Part shown: in pieces, positions 1 through 11,899 of the stretch
How positions within the stretch are numbered: the first letter of the stretch is position 1
Layout of the letters: each line of letters starts with the position of its first letter
Notes under the pieces: generated by a model
The model's input: the letters and a program-made list of their open reading frames with translations, nothing else
Database searches by the model: none
What the model was told of the DNA's origin: nothing
DNA from: Pampus argenteus
Taxonomy: Eukaryota; Chordata; Actinopteri; Scombriformes; Stromateidae
Assembly: GCA_036937835.1 (NCBI GenBank)
Contig: CM072861.1
Location: forward strand, 22,942,501-23,006,500
Direction: 5' to 3'
Length of the DNA: 64,000 bases
Made by a program: the position numbers and the translations under genes

Positions 1-1008
1 TCATCCTAACAGGCTGCATATGTTACTTCTCTCCTGCTCTTTCACTGACTTACTGCTTAAAACATGTCCTGCAACAGGTCTATAAAACCTGCTGTCTGTT
101 AAAAATCAAACTGAAATGTGATCAGAACCTGTTTTTTTTTTGGTCTTCTTGTCCCTGAGCTGAATGAATTTCTGCGTAGTTGTCATCTGCTGACCAAGCA
201 AGTGGTCTTTACAAACACCAATCAGACGTCCACCAGGGTTTTGTCTCTATTGTCCCCCCCTTAAATGTTGCACTCCTGACCTTACAGCTGCCTGTCCGTC
301 ATCTGCCTCTTCTATTGTTCGTTTTTTTCCCCCTACCAGATTAGAAAGAGGAAGGAGGGATTTAGATGGTGAGGTTAGCATGCAGGGATGTGTCAGTGTG
401 TCCTATACTATAATATATTTTTCCAAAACTCCTACAAAGGTTTATTGTCTGGCTTTATTCTGCATTGCATGTGTGGTTCTTGAGCCATATTGAAGCAATG
501 CACTGCAGGAATGTATAAAAGATAATCACATATAACTGCATACAACTGCAGGCTGCTCAGTGAACTTTAGGAGTCCAAAATACAAGACGTCTCACTGATA
601 TAGAAGTGAGCTGCTTGGCTCAGATCCCCCTCGCTTCTAATGCAGAGGAAGTTGTGTTGGCTGGGACACACAGAGCCATTGTAAAGCCACCACTAGGAAC
701 AGCTAATTCATCAGGAAAAGTCTGTCCAGTGGTTCGCTCCGCCTCCAACATCCTCTCCTCTATGAGGCGCTCAGACAGCCAAGAAACTTCAAGGAAAAAA
801 AACCACCAACAACCTCCAAACAACGCAACAGGTTAAATGATCGACTCCCAAACAGGCTGTAATTAGGATAAATAACCTGACTTGGACACATCTGATTCGG
901 AGTTAAATAACAAACCAGGCCGATGCAGATTTTTACCGACTAGTGGATGATGAGGCGGCCGGACCGCAGCGCGCCTTCAACCGCTGAGTTCCCGAGAACC
1001 GAGACGCG
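1..1008. other. non-coding sequence upstream of the psd2 short-isoform exon
   Basis: No convincing exon is visible here. If psd2 also has the long N-terminal isoform known in mammals, this stretch is an intron of that isoform and the long N-terminal exons lie left of the window; otherwise it is 5' intergenic DNA. An open stretch at 606-836 is open on both strands and has no ATG start, so it is not called. The last 80 bases before 1009 are richer in CpG than the surroundings, as expected near a promoter or a 5' UTR. Confidence 0.5.
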
Positions 1009-1058
1009 ATGTGGAAAGAAGAATATGATGTTCACTTCGACTTCTTACTGCAGATCCT
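1009..1058 (+). CDS. psd2: psd2 candidate alternative first coding exon
   Basis: An ATG with G at -3 opens a 50-base reading segment encoding MWKEEYDVHFDFLLQI plus two bases (CT). It ends at a strong donor, CT|GTAAGT. The two leftover bases join the C at 4661 to make a Leu codon, giving QIL-DANLTDVL in the frame of the Sec7 exons. The segment lies at the end of a small CpG-rich patch. Phase, donor and hydrophobic/acidic composition support a real exon. No transcript evidence is available here, and the long isoform would use other exons outside the window. Confidence 0.6.
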
Positions 1059-1655
1059 GTAAGTTTTTCATATTGTCCCTTTATAGACCTGAGAGGTTTG
1101 TGAGTTTGTGCGTGGGGATGGGTGGGAACATTAACATTATGCTGCGTGGCAACATGGAAATAGTAGTGAGGTTGCTGTGGAGTAAAAAATCACTGTGGTA
1201 CTAATATAATAACAATCAATGTCGTGGTATTTCTATTGGGAATAAAGAGCTTATAGAGAATGAGCTATAAAATAATATTTCTACTTAAATATTAGATGAT
1301 AAGATATTGAATGAGGGGTTTTTTTTAGCTATAGATGCTGCTATCTTCATGATTGATTTGTACTTTGAACTGTAACCAACATTTCTGCAAAAATCAACAT
1401 GAGCCATTATGGCCCAATGTTGATGAGCAACTAGTGTGAACAACTCTCAGGATAACTAGATGTCTGAATCAGTGTCTGCTGATTATTAACACAACACATG
1501 TTGCTACTGAATGGATGTAAAGTAGTGTCAGTTTTTAATGGCTCGAGGCGCTTTTATCTCATGTTTTACAGTAAGTGCAATATTGCGACAGCGTTGTTTT
1601 TTTTTAAAATTATTACTCAGATTGTATCTACAAGTCCTGGCAGATGACCTGGCTG

Positions 1656-1686
<31 letters not shown>

Positions 1687-4600
1687 GAGCTGAGGTACAC
1701 AAAGTGTTTGCGTACCTTTAGCTAGACTTCGGTGAATGAACGTGAAAATGAAAGAAAAACTTTTCATAATCCCAAAATTGTTGATTACCCTCAAGGAGCA
1801 CGGCACTAAAACCCTTCCTTGCTCCCACACACACCCACACACAGTCACACCTTGCAGGTGTGTGTGTGTGTGTGTGTGTGTGTAAGGGAGGTACACAACC
1901 AAAAAGATTAACATGTGAGTCACTGGCATGCACCATCATGCTCTTTATTCCTCTCTTGCTGACACACACACACACACAGACTGAGCGTCGCTCACGGTGA
2001 CTGAAGATGTGCAGCCTGCAGATACAGAATTGTGTCTTTTCAGTAGACAAATAGGTTTACTGTGTGCCACTTGGCCCACAGTAGCGCCAAATATCTTGGC
2101 ACAAAGGGCCTGTGCTAGATATCTGACACTTCATATTGTCTCTCTCTCTCTCACTCGTATATTGTGCTTGTGTGTGTTTTGGTTCTATTATTGCCAGCCG
2201 GTATTGAATCAAGGGAACCTGGTATAATTTTAGCCCCATGACTGATATGAGCTGTGAATGATGTATGAGGTCTCTCTGAGTCTAGTGAATTAATATGGTC
2301 AGACAAGCGAAAGCAATTTCGGTGCAAACGCGCAGCTAGATTCTGTATTGATGGTTTACCACAGATGCATTTTATCATGTGTGAGTCCATCTGTGTGTGT
2401 GTGTGCATGCATTTGCATAATATGTATACCGCCCAACCATCCATTTTTCAATTTTTAAAGCATTTGTCGAGGTCTTGAGGGAGATCTTGAGTTGTTCCCA
2501 TGTCCAGATTACTTCCAGATAGGGGAGCTGTACAGGAAGCGTCTTAATCAGATACCCAAACCACCTCAATTGGCTCCCTCTAAACACAACAACAGCGTTC
2601 GGTTGGTTTCACTCCTCCCGGATATACAGGCTACCCACCCTGTCCCTCAGGATGAACCCAGACACCCTGCGAATGAAATGGATTTCAGCCGATAGCATCT
2701 GCGATCTAATTCTGGGTGGTGATTCTCCACCACGATTAGATGGAGGAGTCGGCTCGTCTCACCTCCTCCTGGTAGATGGGTTTATGTGTCCCCATGACCC
2801 TGGGAGCTGTGTTGTTGAGGGCAATATCTCTGTGTAGTGTCGCCCAGGGCAAATTGGTCTGAGGTCAGGGGGATGAGGAGTAATTTAAAAAAAGCCTAAT
2901 GAATGAGTCAAGACAGGAACGTGTAACCCTGCCAGGATCAGGGAAATCAGGGTCATCTGTGAGTCAGCTGGAAGGATGTAGTGTGTAGTCAGCTGCTGTA
3001 TGTTTGACTGACCTCTGGTCATGGATAATGTTTATGTATTTATCTGTGCTTTTATCTTTTGTATCAGGATCAGTCTGTACTTTCTTATGGCAGTTTGTGC
3101 CTCACATTGTGGCCACTATCCGACTTCTTCTAGCACAGGACACCACATGGTCTCTCCACTGTGTCCATGGTAACCAGCATATCCCTTACGACAACAGTGC
3201 GTAATGTATTGAATTTGTGAGGGTAATGCAATTGGGTTGATCAGATTATGCAAAAAGGAAAAAAAAAAATCTCTGAATCATCTGGCGAGAACGCTGACGG
3301 TGCCACGCAGATGCACACACAGGCAGGAAATGAGGAAGTAGCATTTAGCCTGACGGAGGTGAAAGTGCACTCTGTTCGAGAAACGTCATGGCGACAGCAC
3401 GTTGATTTACTAATAAATACTCTTAACAACATGCACTTCATGTCTGTTCCTTGTTCCTATTATATATGGTGCTGTTTTACATGCGTGTCAGATGATTTAT
3501 GTCTATTGATGTGCAGGATATTTCTTTGGTTAGAAATATCAATAAATTATTAAATTCAGAAGTAACAAATGAGTATTTAAAGTCCAATAAAGAGACTAAT
3601 TAGGTGTGCAGCAGTTTTCCATGTATACAGTGCTGTATGTCGCTCAGTATCCTAATCAAACTAACCTCAAGTAAGTCATAAATAAATAATCAGGGCACTA
3701 ATTAATACACTGCATTGATTTGTTTCCTCGTTCTCCTCATGACACTTTTAGAAAGTGAGACTTGTGTCTTTCAGTGACACACTGGCAGCCTTATTCCTCT
3801 GGACGTATTCGTCTTAATTCAAAGCAGTTGAATGAGCTCTTATTGATTCTGCAAACGTTATTCTTACTCGATAACATGTGTAAATAACAATAGATGGAAG
3901 TTAGTTGAAATCCAATGAAGTGGAAAAGAGCCTGGTTGGAATTAGCTTCAGTTAGTTAGTTTCATAATGATCACCATCATTTATAATGCAGCATATTTAT
4001 CCCTACAAGTCACATCCTGAGCGAAGGAAGCTTGTTCACTCTTGTGTCTTAAAACTGCTAATTTTTTTTTCTTCTTTCTTAACCTTAACTACTCCTGCAG
4101 GGCTGAAGAAACCTGCGTCATAGTCACACGGTTACACCCAGCAGAGCCGGTATATACGTGGCTTAATGATTGACGACGAGCATGATGTGGACAGTTTAAT
4201 GGTTGAGGTAGAAGTTGGGTGTTTTTGTTTAAGGGCAGGTTGATGGCAGCATCACTTCTTTACTACAAAATGAAACGTTTCTATCTTCTGGGCTACATTT
4301 GCCTGAAATGGAGGAAGTGAAGTAGTTGAAGTGAAACTATGCTGGCGGAGATTAGCGGAGCTTTTTGGAAGAGATTTGGGCAGGTGATCATCCTTCAGAG
4401 CCACTGCGTTATAAAGTAGGACGTTAAGTGACAGAGAAACTGGGTCAGCGTCATAACAAGTCATTTAACAGCATCTGACTTTGTGTGTATTTGAACATGT
4501 GTTTATGGAATTGAGTCTGATGCTCAGCGGCTCAGTTTTCCCCCGTCGTGATTTAAGTGAGTGTCCGTGTAGCGATGGACATGTGTTCAATTCATTAACC

Positions 4601-5605
4601 TGGACACCTGCTTGTGTGTGTGTTTGTGTCTGTTTTTTGTGCGTATGTCCTCCTCCCCAGCGATGCCAACCTTACAGACGTGCTATCTGACTCAGAGGAG
4701 TGTGATTTGGGCAGTCTGGAGCGCTTGGAGCGCGGCAGCACCGACACTCTGGCCAATGGCTGCCGAGCCGACTGTGAGGCCGCCAAGAGGCTGGCCAAGC
4801 GCCTCTATCACCTCGAGGGCTTCAAGCGCTGTGATGTAGCCAGACACCTGGGCAAGAAGTAAGCACACACACACACACACATTGAGTGATGGACAGAAAC
4901 TGAGGAAAACATGTTTACATACGTCTTGTATTCTAACAACGCACAATATGAAGACATAATGTAAACGCTGATGCATACAACACATAATCAGTCGCATCAA
5001 CACAAGCTAAAAGTATTCATATAATGTTCATAGAGGAGGAGTGAAGACAACGTTTATATAACAATCACTCCTCTTCAGTGCCACGTTGATGCTCCGTCTG
5101 TCTCTCTGTCTCTCTGCAGTAATGAATTCAGCCAGTTGGTGGCATCAGAGTACCTGAGTTTCTTTGATTTCTCCGGCCTGTCGCTGGATCGAGCCCTGAG
5201 GTAATGCAACGTCAGCGTGTGTGTGTGTGTGTGTGTGTTTATTCCTCACATTACCTCTTCACAAGATATTAGCTTTGTGCAAATCAAGCTGTCGTGTTGG
5301 TGGACAGTCAGCCGGTGTACCTGACAGCTGCGGAGCACCTGACATGTTGTCTCAAACTGCTGCTTCCAGCCCCGGGTCTTCAGCTAAACAGGCCTCGTGA
5401 GTGCACTTCAGACTGGTGCCTCATTTATATACTGTTGTTAAAAGTACATGTGACATACATACAAGGTGCTGCATTCATTTGGTTATTGTCTCTTATATAC
5501 TGTAATACTGTATGTAGATTCAAGTCTCCCTTGATTCAAGAGTGAAATGTTTCGTCGTGTTTCCATCGAAGGTGGAAGCGGCGTTCCCGCTGCCAGGAGT
5601 GATTG

Positions 5606-5646
<41 letters not shown>

Positions 5647-8600
5647 ATGAGTCACTAGGAAACATTTGACCTCTTGTTGACATCGTGGTGTCATTTATGT
5701 GTGACAGGAACTTCTTAAAGGCTTTTCCACTTATGGGAGAGACTCAAGAGAGAGAAAGAGTCCTTGTACATTTCTCAAGACGCTTCTGCCACTGCAACCC
5801 ACAAACGCCAACCTGTGAAGGTCAGAGCCATGAGGATGATGATGATGATGCTGAAAAAGATGGTAATGAGGAACAGAATTGTACAAAATAACACACTATA
5901 AAGTATCTTGAGTGCATTTATTTCCTGTTTTTTTTTTCATGCAGCAGTGCTGAAATGTCACAAATGTAAATACAGAATCAGTTCAGATTACAGCTGAGAT
6001 TATTTTAGCATGAAGGCTATCGGTGACTGTGTGTGTTGATTTTAGTATTTGTGTCTACATTGAACAATAGGGGACTGTGCAGCATTGCATGTGTAGAGGA
6101 GTGATATGACTTTTAGTTGACCTCAGCTTTGTGTATTGTCCCGTTGCAGATGGAGCCCACACGTTAACCTGCGCCCTCATGCTGCTCAACACCGATCTAC
6201 ACGGACATGTATGTACTCTCTATCACATGGAAAACAAACCATCAACACCACAGGCCTTTGTCAGCACTGTCTCCCATTTTCCTCTTAATTTCAATCTACA
6301 GGATTTCTTTTCTTTCCCTCCCTCCCTCCCCCTCCCTCCACCCGGCCTACTTTCTGACCTGTTTCTGTCTCGCCTCTCCTCGAATAGTCTCATCTGTTCA
6401 GTTTTAAACTGGAGCACTGTGGTCTGGGTCATACAACACCATCAGTATCGCAGGTCCTTCACGCCGCTGCTCAACTCGACTCAGTCCCTCGTTATTATCC
6501 CTCCTCTGACTAATATTCTTTCTCTCTCTTTTCAATTCCTTTTCCTCCCTTTCAAATCCTTCCCCCCGCTAACCACATCTGGTCTCCTGGCCTCTTTCTG
6601 CCCCTGCAGGTGGTAAGTATACTTATAGTACTAACATGAGCCCTGTTCCTCATTAACACGTCGGCTATATACATTTAAATTTAAATTAATAACTATCTGG
6701 CATTGTTTGCATAAAAGTGTAAATTCATGTGTAAACTGAGCAGTGAATTACACCACGTTCCCTTCTTGTAACTATCAATAATGGGTTTTCTGTTATGAGG
6801 CCTCCCTTAGTGGAAAAATAAAACGCCACGAAGCAGATTTTTCTTTCCTTTTGTAACAGCGAGTGAGTCAAATTAGTTTCAGTTCCACATCTGCATCTGC
6901 ATCTTAGGTTACGAGCTTAAATCAGGCACAAATTGGCGCCATCACATCAATGTTTTCCTCCTCCAATGATGCGTAGGAGGTTACTTTGGGGAAAAAAGGC
7001 CTGTAAGATGATACTTAAGATCAGCTCTTATATATACAGAAACCTGCTATCTCTGCCACTACCTGAACTTCAGCAGCATTACATCGCCCCCTAGTGGACA
7101 GTTTCACTTATTCAGGTTGGAGCAGATAGAAAGAGTCTGAAATTATGGCTTCACACACAAATATTTCAGAAAAGTGAATTTCTCTGTTATACTTGAGCTG
7201 ATGTTTTGTTGTTTGTTTGTTTGTTTGTTTGTTTGTTTTGTCTTCTCCTCAGAATATTGGGAAGAAGATGTCTTGCCAACAGTTCATCAGTAATCTAGAC
7301 GGCCTCAACAATGGCAAAGACTTCCCCAAAGACTTGTTAAAGGTACAGATCTGCTCCTTTTAAAATCCAAACTGTTTTATCAGTGTGGTCTTTATTTATT
7401 TATTTATTCTTAACCTCAGAATGAGAGTTTTATCTAAATAAGGTCTCGTTTAATTTATATTTTACTGCCTTGCCCGCACAGATCTTGTATAACTCCATCA
7501 AGAATGAGAAGCTCGAGTGGGCCGTGTGAGTATGCGTGTTGTGTTGATCAACAGGAAAAGTACTCGGAGTATACAAGTATTTTAGAAGTAAGTACACTTG
7601 AATACGTGCTGCTGAGGTTCATCTCAATGTGTCTTTGTGTGTGTGTGTGTGTGTGTGTGCAGTGAGGAGGAGGAGCTAAGGAAGAGTCTGTCGGAGCTGG
7701 TGGAGGAGCAGTGTGAGGGCGGGAGTAAACGTGTTGCCAGGGTAACGGACGGCAGTAACCCTTTCATCGCCATCCCCATCCTCCTCAATGCCGTCACCTA
7801 CAAACACGGAGTGCTGACCCGCAAGAGCCACGCCGACATGGACGGCAAACGCAGTGAGTGAACGCACACGCATGTTTATGTTTGACTGAAATTACCAAGA
7901 TCTTTATCGGTTTATTGTAAAATAAATAAATAAATAAATGAAAGTAAAGGTTTATTTTTTTTCTTTCAAGCACCGAGGGGTCGTCGTGGTTGGAAGAAGT
8001 TCTATGCTGTTCTGAAGGGGATGATCTTGTATCTCCAGAAGGTGCCGCATCTCGCCCTCTGCTCCGTTGCCATAGAAACACACATCCACCACGCTGTCAC
8101 TGCGGTGGTGGATGCTGCTAGCTGCTCTGCGTGTGTGCATGCTTGTGTGTGTGTGTGTGTGTCTGCTTGAGAGAAAGTGAGAGAGCATTAAAAGAGGAAA
8201 CAAGGCTACTGTGGTGCATGTTTGTCGCCCCCTGCTGGCAGGAAGACTGTACTGACCACATGTAAGGTTAAATGTTCAGTCTGGATGAAATGAATTAGCT
8301 TCTATTTGTGTCATAAGAACTATAACATTTTCCCTTGATGTTGAAATTGATATTTGTATAAAAGAGTTTAAGTTTTCTATATCATTAAATCAGGATAAAG
8401 TTGCACTTGAGTGAGAACAAAATGATTAAACCTGACCTACAATTCCTGTTTGCTTCTGCTTCTTCTTCTTCTGTGGCTCGTCCAGGATGAGTACAAGCCT
8501 GACGCAGACATTTCAGAGGTGGACCTGAAGAACGCGGTGCGGATCCATCACGCTTTAGCCACTCGTGCCACCGACTACAGCAAGAGAGCCAACGTACTGA

Positions 8601-9830
8601 AGCTCAAAACCTCAGACTGGAGAGTCTTTCTGCTGCAGGCCCCGTGAGTCCCCGTAGTCAGTTTATCATTAAAAAAGTACAGGAATGAAGACAAATGCAT
8701 CTCCTGAACAAGATATACAGGTGTTAATATATATAGTGTTCATTCTCCGCACTCGTCTGCTCTCTCAAATTCAGATTTGCTTTATTGCCAAGACATCAAG
8801 TAAATAAATGAAATAAAAATAAAATATGTATATCTCTCTCTGTGTCTCTTCAGGAGTGAGGAGGAGATGATGTCTTGGATCTTCCGGATAAACTTGGTAG
8901 CGGCGTTGTTCTCGGCCCCGGCCTTCCCTGCTGCCATCGGCTCCATGAAAAAATTCTGTCGGCCGATCCTGCCGTCCTCATCCACCAGACTTAAGCAGGT
9001 ACACACACACACACACACACACACGATCAGAAACCAGTGCAAATAAATATCTATTTATGATTGACATTCTTTCAGTAAACATCATCCACAATTCTTCCTC
9101 ATTAAAAAACTAAAGTTTACACCTTATCACATTTCATTTTTTACATCACATCGATTGCGTCTGATTGGTTTTTTTGGGGTCTTCTGGGCTGTGATTGGTG
9201 AAGGAGGAACAGCTGCTGAGTCACGAGAGCAAGCTGAAGCAGATGAGCCTGGAGCTGGAGGAGCACCGGAAAAACCCGCCCTCATCCGACCCCAAAAGCC
9301 GCGACTGGGAGGAGTACCGCCTCAAAGAGCACTACCTCACGTACGAGGTACGGTCAGCTATCATGGCAGACGGACAGTTTGTCATTTAGACATTTTTTAT
9401 TAGGCGCATATAAAACTCAAAGGTGATCAGTTTGTTCTCTAGAATTAAAATGTTAAAAATATACAGCCTCAAAATACAAGTTTTTAATGTTTTCTAAGGG
9501 TCTTAAAGTAAAACCGTCATATTGTACCATCCTCTCCTTTGTTCTCCCTGGCTTAACACACTCATGTCTCCCTCCTCCTCCTCCTCCTCCTCCTCCCTTC
9601 TCTGTGAGCAGAAGACTCGGTATGAGACGTACATCAGCCTCCTGCAGGCCAAAATCCGCGCAGAGACAGACGATCTTGAGAAGATCGAGGCCAGCGTGAT
9701 GGGTGGCCTGATCATGGAGGGCCGTGAGTGCCTCCTCCGCAAGACGCAGTCCTCCCCGTCCATCAGTCAGGCTCACAGCGGGTTAAACGGGAAGGCCGCT
9801 GGAAGCACAGCCCCAGGACAGAGGAGCTGA
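1009..9830 (+). CDS. psd2: psd2: PH and SEC7 domain-containing ARF6 exchange factor (EFA6 family), short form
   Basis: Family role: EFA6/PSD proteins load GTP onto ARF6 at the plasma membrane and link membrane recycling to cortical actin; PSD2 is mainly a brain member. Coding exons: 1009-1058, 4661-4858, 5120-5200, 5708-5820, 6150-6208, 7253-7342, 7482-7525, 7663-7853, 7971-8041, 8486-8643, 8854-8998, 9204-9347, 9612-9830. They total 1,563 bases, exactly 521 codons with the stop, and every junction is GT/AG and in phase. Domains: Sec7 about residues 45-215, with the glutamic-finger region GETQERERV and the LNTDLHGH motif; PH domain about 257-370 (RRGWKKFYAVLKG, then DWRVFLL and MMSWIFRINL); then a charged coiled-coil-like stretch (EEQLLSHESKLKQ) and a Ser-rich C-terminus (KTQSSPSIS). 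PSD2 is preferred over PSD, PSD3 and PSD4 because pura and nrg2 are adjacent. The first exon is inferred; exons 2-13 are secure. Confidence 0.93.
2460..2830 (+). repeat. degenerate interspersed retroelement fragment
   Basis: The run through GTCTTAATCAGATACCC, ACCACCTCAATTGGCTCC, CAGACACCCTGCG and TCTGCGATCTAATTCT resembles, in order, a non-LTR element relic that is very common in teleost genomes. It is heavily mutated and non-coding. The exact family was not assigned. Confidence 0.55.
4661..4858 (+). CDS. psd2: psd2 exon: acidic linker and start of Sec7 domain
   Basis: Acceptor TCCTCCCCAG|CGATGCC and donor AAGAA|GTAAGC. It encodes an acidic segment (DVLSDSEECDLGSLERLERG) followed by the EFA6-type Sec7 entry AAKRLAKRLYHLEGFKRCD and the sequence ARHLGK. 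It enters in phase 2 and leaves in phase 2. Confidence 0.93.
5120..5200 (+). CDS. psd2: psd2 exon: Sec7 domain
   Basis: Acceptor CTCTGCAG, donor AG|GTAATG. Encodes NEFSQLVASEYLSFFDFSG, the helix typical of EFA6 Sec7 domains, and the start of the LDRALR helix. Confidence 0.95.
5608..5641. repeat. (AT)n microsatellite
   Basis: Seventeen AT units in the psd2 intron after 5200. Comparable AT runs occur near 13,077-13,102 and 53,959-53,990. Confidence 0.95.
5708..5820 (+). CDS. psd2: psd2 exon: Sec7 catalytic segment
   Basis: Acceptor TGTGACAG, donor GAAG|GTCAGA. Encodes FLKAFPLMGETQERERVL; the Glu in GETQ aligns with the glutamic finger that expels GDP-bound magnesium in Sec7 proteins (family knowledge). 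The exon continues through SRRFCHCNPQ. Confidence 0.95.
6150..6208 (+). CDS. psd2: psd2 exon: Sec7 hydrophobic-groove motif
   Basis: A 59-base exon between CCGTTGCAG and GTATGT. It encodes DGAHTLTCALMLLNTDLHGH, including the conserved LNTDLH motif that binds the switch regions of ARF. Confidence 0.95.
7253..7342 (+). CDS. psd2: psd2 exon: Sec7 C-terminal part
   Basis: Thirty whole codons between TCCTCAG and GTACAG. Encodes NIGKKMSCQQFISNLDGLNN followed by a KDLLK end, typical of the family. Just upstream (7208-7237) the acceptor tract is a GTTT tandem repeat. Confidence 0.95.
7482..7525 (+). CDS. psd2: psd2 exon: end of Sec7 domain
   Basis: A 44-base exon between GCACAG and GTGAGT. Encodes LYNSIKNEKLEWAV, the closing helix of the EFA6 Sec7 domain. 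Confidence 0.94.
7663..7853 (+). CDS. psd2: psd2 exon: Sec7-PH linker and start of PH domain
   Basis: Its acceptor is a GT microsatellite ending GTGTGCAG. Encodes an acidic/Ser linker (EEEELRKSLSELVEEQ) and then NAVTYKHGVLTRKSHADMDG, the first strand of the PH domain. Donor GCA|GTGAGT. Confidence 0.94.
7971..8041 (+). CDS. psd2: psd2 exon: PH domain
   Basis: Acceptor TTCTTTCAAG, donor AAG|GTGCCG. Encodes TPRGRRGWKKFYAVLKGMIL; the basic RGRRGWKK stretch is where PH domains of this family contact PIP2. Confidence 0.95.
8486..8643 (+). CDS. psd2: psd2 exon: PH domain
   Basis: Acceptor CTCGTCCAG, donor CC|GTGAGT. Encodes DEYKPDADISEVDLKNAVRI and then KLKTSDWRVFLLQAP, the central strands of the PH domain. 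Confidence 0.95.
8854..8998 (+). CDS. psd2: psd2 exon: PH C-terminal helix and linker
   Basis: Acceptor TCTCTTCAG, donor CAG|GTACAC. Encodes the PH-closing helix EEEMMSWIFRINLVAALF and the EFA6-typical PAFPAAIGSMKKFCRPILP linker. The donor is followed directly by a CA microsatellite. Confidence 0.95.
9204..9347 (+). CDS. psd2: psd2 exon: coiled-coil region
   Basis: Exon from GTGAAG|GAGGAACAG to GAG|GTACGG. Encodes EEQLLSHESKLKQMSLELEE and RLKEHYLTYE, the charged helical region that in EFA6 proteins binds the cortical actin network. Confidence 0.93.
9612..9830 (+). CDS. psd2: psd2 last coding exon
   Basis: Acceptor GTGAGCAG preceded by a CTC-rich tract. Encodes KTRYETYISLLQAKIRAETD, then a Ser-rich tail with KTQSSPSIS. 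The stop TGA is at 9828-9830. Confidence 0.94.
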   Translation, partial: KTRYETYISLLQAKIRAETDDLEKIEASVMGGLIMEGRECLLRKTQSSPSISQAHSGLNGKAAGSTAPGQRS

Positions 9831-10704
9831 GTTGGGGAAGGAGAGCCGGAGAGACCACAGCCCACAGAACAACATCCCTCCAAGCCAAACTAGCGTAATC
9901 CTACAACGTGTTTCAAGTTTTTTAGTTTCCGTGTTTTTGGGCTCCTGCGTTCCTCCTGCTGTACTCACAGTAAGGGAGAAATGTGCATCTCTATAGTTCG
10001 TAGAATCTATCAACCCCGGTGATAAGTTTCTGTCGTTGAGCAATAGATGAGGAAGATGAAGAGCCCACCCATCACCATCATGACTAACCCTGCCAAACCT
10101 CAGTTCTTTGAACTTTTATTATTGCACATTAAAAACGATCATAACTGTGATCACTAACGTCGTCATCAGTATTATTTTGCAGATATTCTTCGGTTGGATT
10201 TTGTGTTTTTTAGTTATCGAGCAGAACTTTTGAATAATTTATAATTTGTGAGTTTAAGAGCCCGGACAGAGAACGAAGAAAGAGAGACGAGAGCGAAGAA
10301 AGAAAGATCCCGAGTAGATGCGGTCATCGCTCGTCCGGTCGCCGTCAGACAGGGACGGAGATGGAGATGATGGACATGGTACTACTGTAGCATTTTGGCC
10401 TTTTTTTTTAAAATCTCCACTCACCTTTACACACCCAGCCCCACACAGGTGTGTGTATGGACCTACAGTAAGAGTGGATGCGTGACGTGTGGAAATATCA
10501 ACATATCTGTCCAAAACAAAAAAACTCAAACTCTCATGTATAGTATATTTATTTATTTATTTAACTCTCCGATCCTTCACTCGCAGCAGGACGGGCGAGC
10601 TTGCTTTGTTTTCAGCAGTTTCCTTCTTGACATTCATACAGTTACATACATTTAAAACGTATACAGGAGCCGTCCGGCGGAAACGCGGTTTTTAACTGTT
10701 CATT

Positions 10705-10815
10705 AGAGGAACTGCAGGTTGAGTGCCTTACTCAAGGGCACCTCGACACGAGCGAGTGTTAGTTGTCACTTGTCAGATTTTGAAACAGGTGAAAGAAGGA
10801 CTTGAATCAGAGAGA
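10705..10815. repeat. teleost interspersed repeat fragment
   Basis: GAGTGCCTTACTCAAGGGCA followed by CCTCGACAC resembles the 'CTTGCTCAAGGGCACCTC' block found in many copies in fish genomes. Boundaries are unclear. Confidence 0.4.
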
Positions 10816-11867
10816 TCACAAGTCTCTTTCTGTGATTTTTATTTTTTTTATTTTTTATTGCCGCTACCCCAAATACTGACATGTATTAAGTGATTCTGTT
10901 TGTTTTCAACAGCTCAAAGAAGATAACAGTATGTGACTGAATGAAAGCACTGTGCCATGTTCTGTTTTATCCCTCTTACTGCTCTTCTTATGTCATGACA
11001 GAGTGCACTGAGCTGATACAAAAACAACGTGTTGTTACTATGGTTCGGTGTGAGGTTGCTAAAGACTGAAAAGAAGGGAAGATGCATAAGACATGAGGCA
11101 TACGGATGAGTCAAGACAGTGTGTTTGTGTGTGTGTGTGTGTGTATGCGTGTTTCCGGTTGAGATGTTAGAAGCAGTACGCAACAGGAAGACGTAAATAT
11201 AGCAGGGTCATGTTTTGTATGAGGTTTTTTTTAAAAGTGCCACTGAGCATGTTTGGTGTTTGGAGCCTTCTGCTGAATAAGACTGCCATCGTAATCAGGC
11301 CTGCAGCTCTCAAAAGCATCTTCTGCACAAAGGCAGCCGCAAAAAGTGACAAAAAAAGCACGTTTACCTCTTGAAAACGGTAAAATTATAACCAACCGTT
11401 TCTCCCTTTCACCATGTTACACGGACCTATCGTAGCCTGTTTGTTGTATCGGTGCATTCCTAACCGCTGCCGTCATTCCCGACAGATGATGTTTTTGAGA
11501 AAACAGGCGCTGGCTCATCGTAGACAGAGACCGGCTGATTGGAGAGTGGAAGCAGCAGGACTGCTTTAGCTTAGCGTGCTAAAGTCGAGAAAACTGTCAG
11601 CATGCTGGAAACAGAGAGAGAGAGAGAGAGAGGGCGAAACAGCAGCAAAACAACTCCAACCAACAGAGTAGCCAACAAAACATCCTGAACGTTTTCTAAG
11701 AAGAGGCTGGTTTGTTTTTCTAAGAAAGTCTCTGACCGCCAAGAACAGGAACGCAACACATAATAAGCCTGTTTCTCTTGGAAGGATGACTTGTGTATTT
11801 GGGATGTAGTGTGAGGGTTGGCGGTACTGCTGTTTGTGAGCACCTTAATTGATCCTAACCCATCCAA

Positions 11868-11899
<32 letters not shown>

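Noticed and set aside
606..836. Overlapping open frames on both strands near the window start
   Set aside because: No ATG in the + frame, no splice sites in phase with psd2, and no recognisable domain.
6209..6616. Open-frame continuation of the psd2 exon at 6150
   Set aside because: The exon ends at the GTATGT donor at 6208; the continuation is intronic and the next exon (7253) restores the Sec7 sequence.
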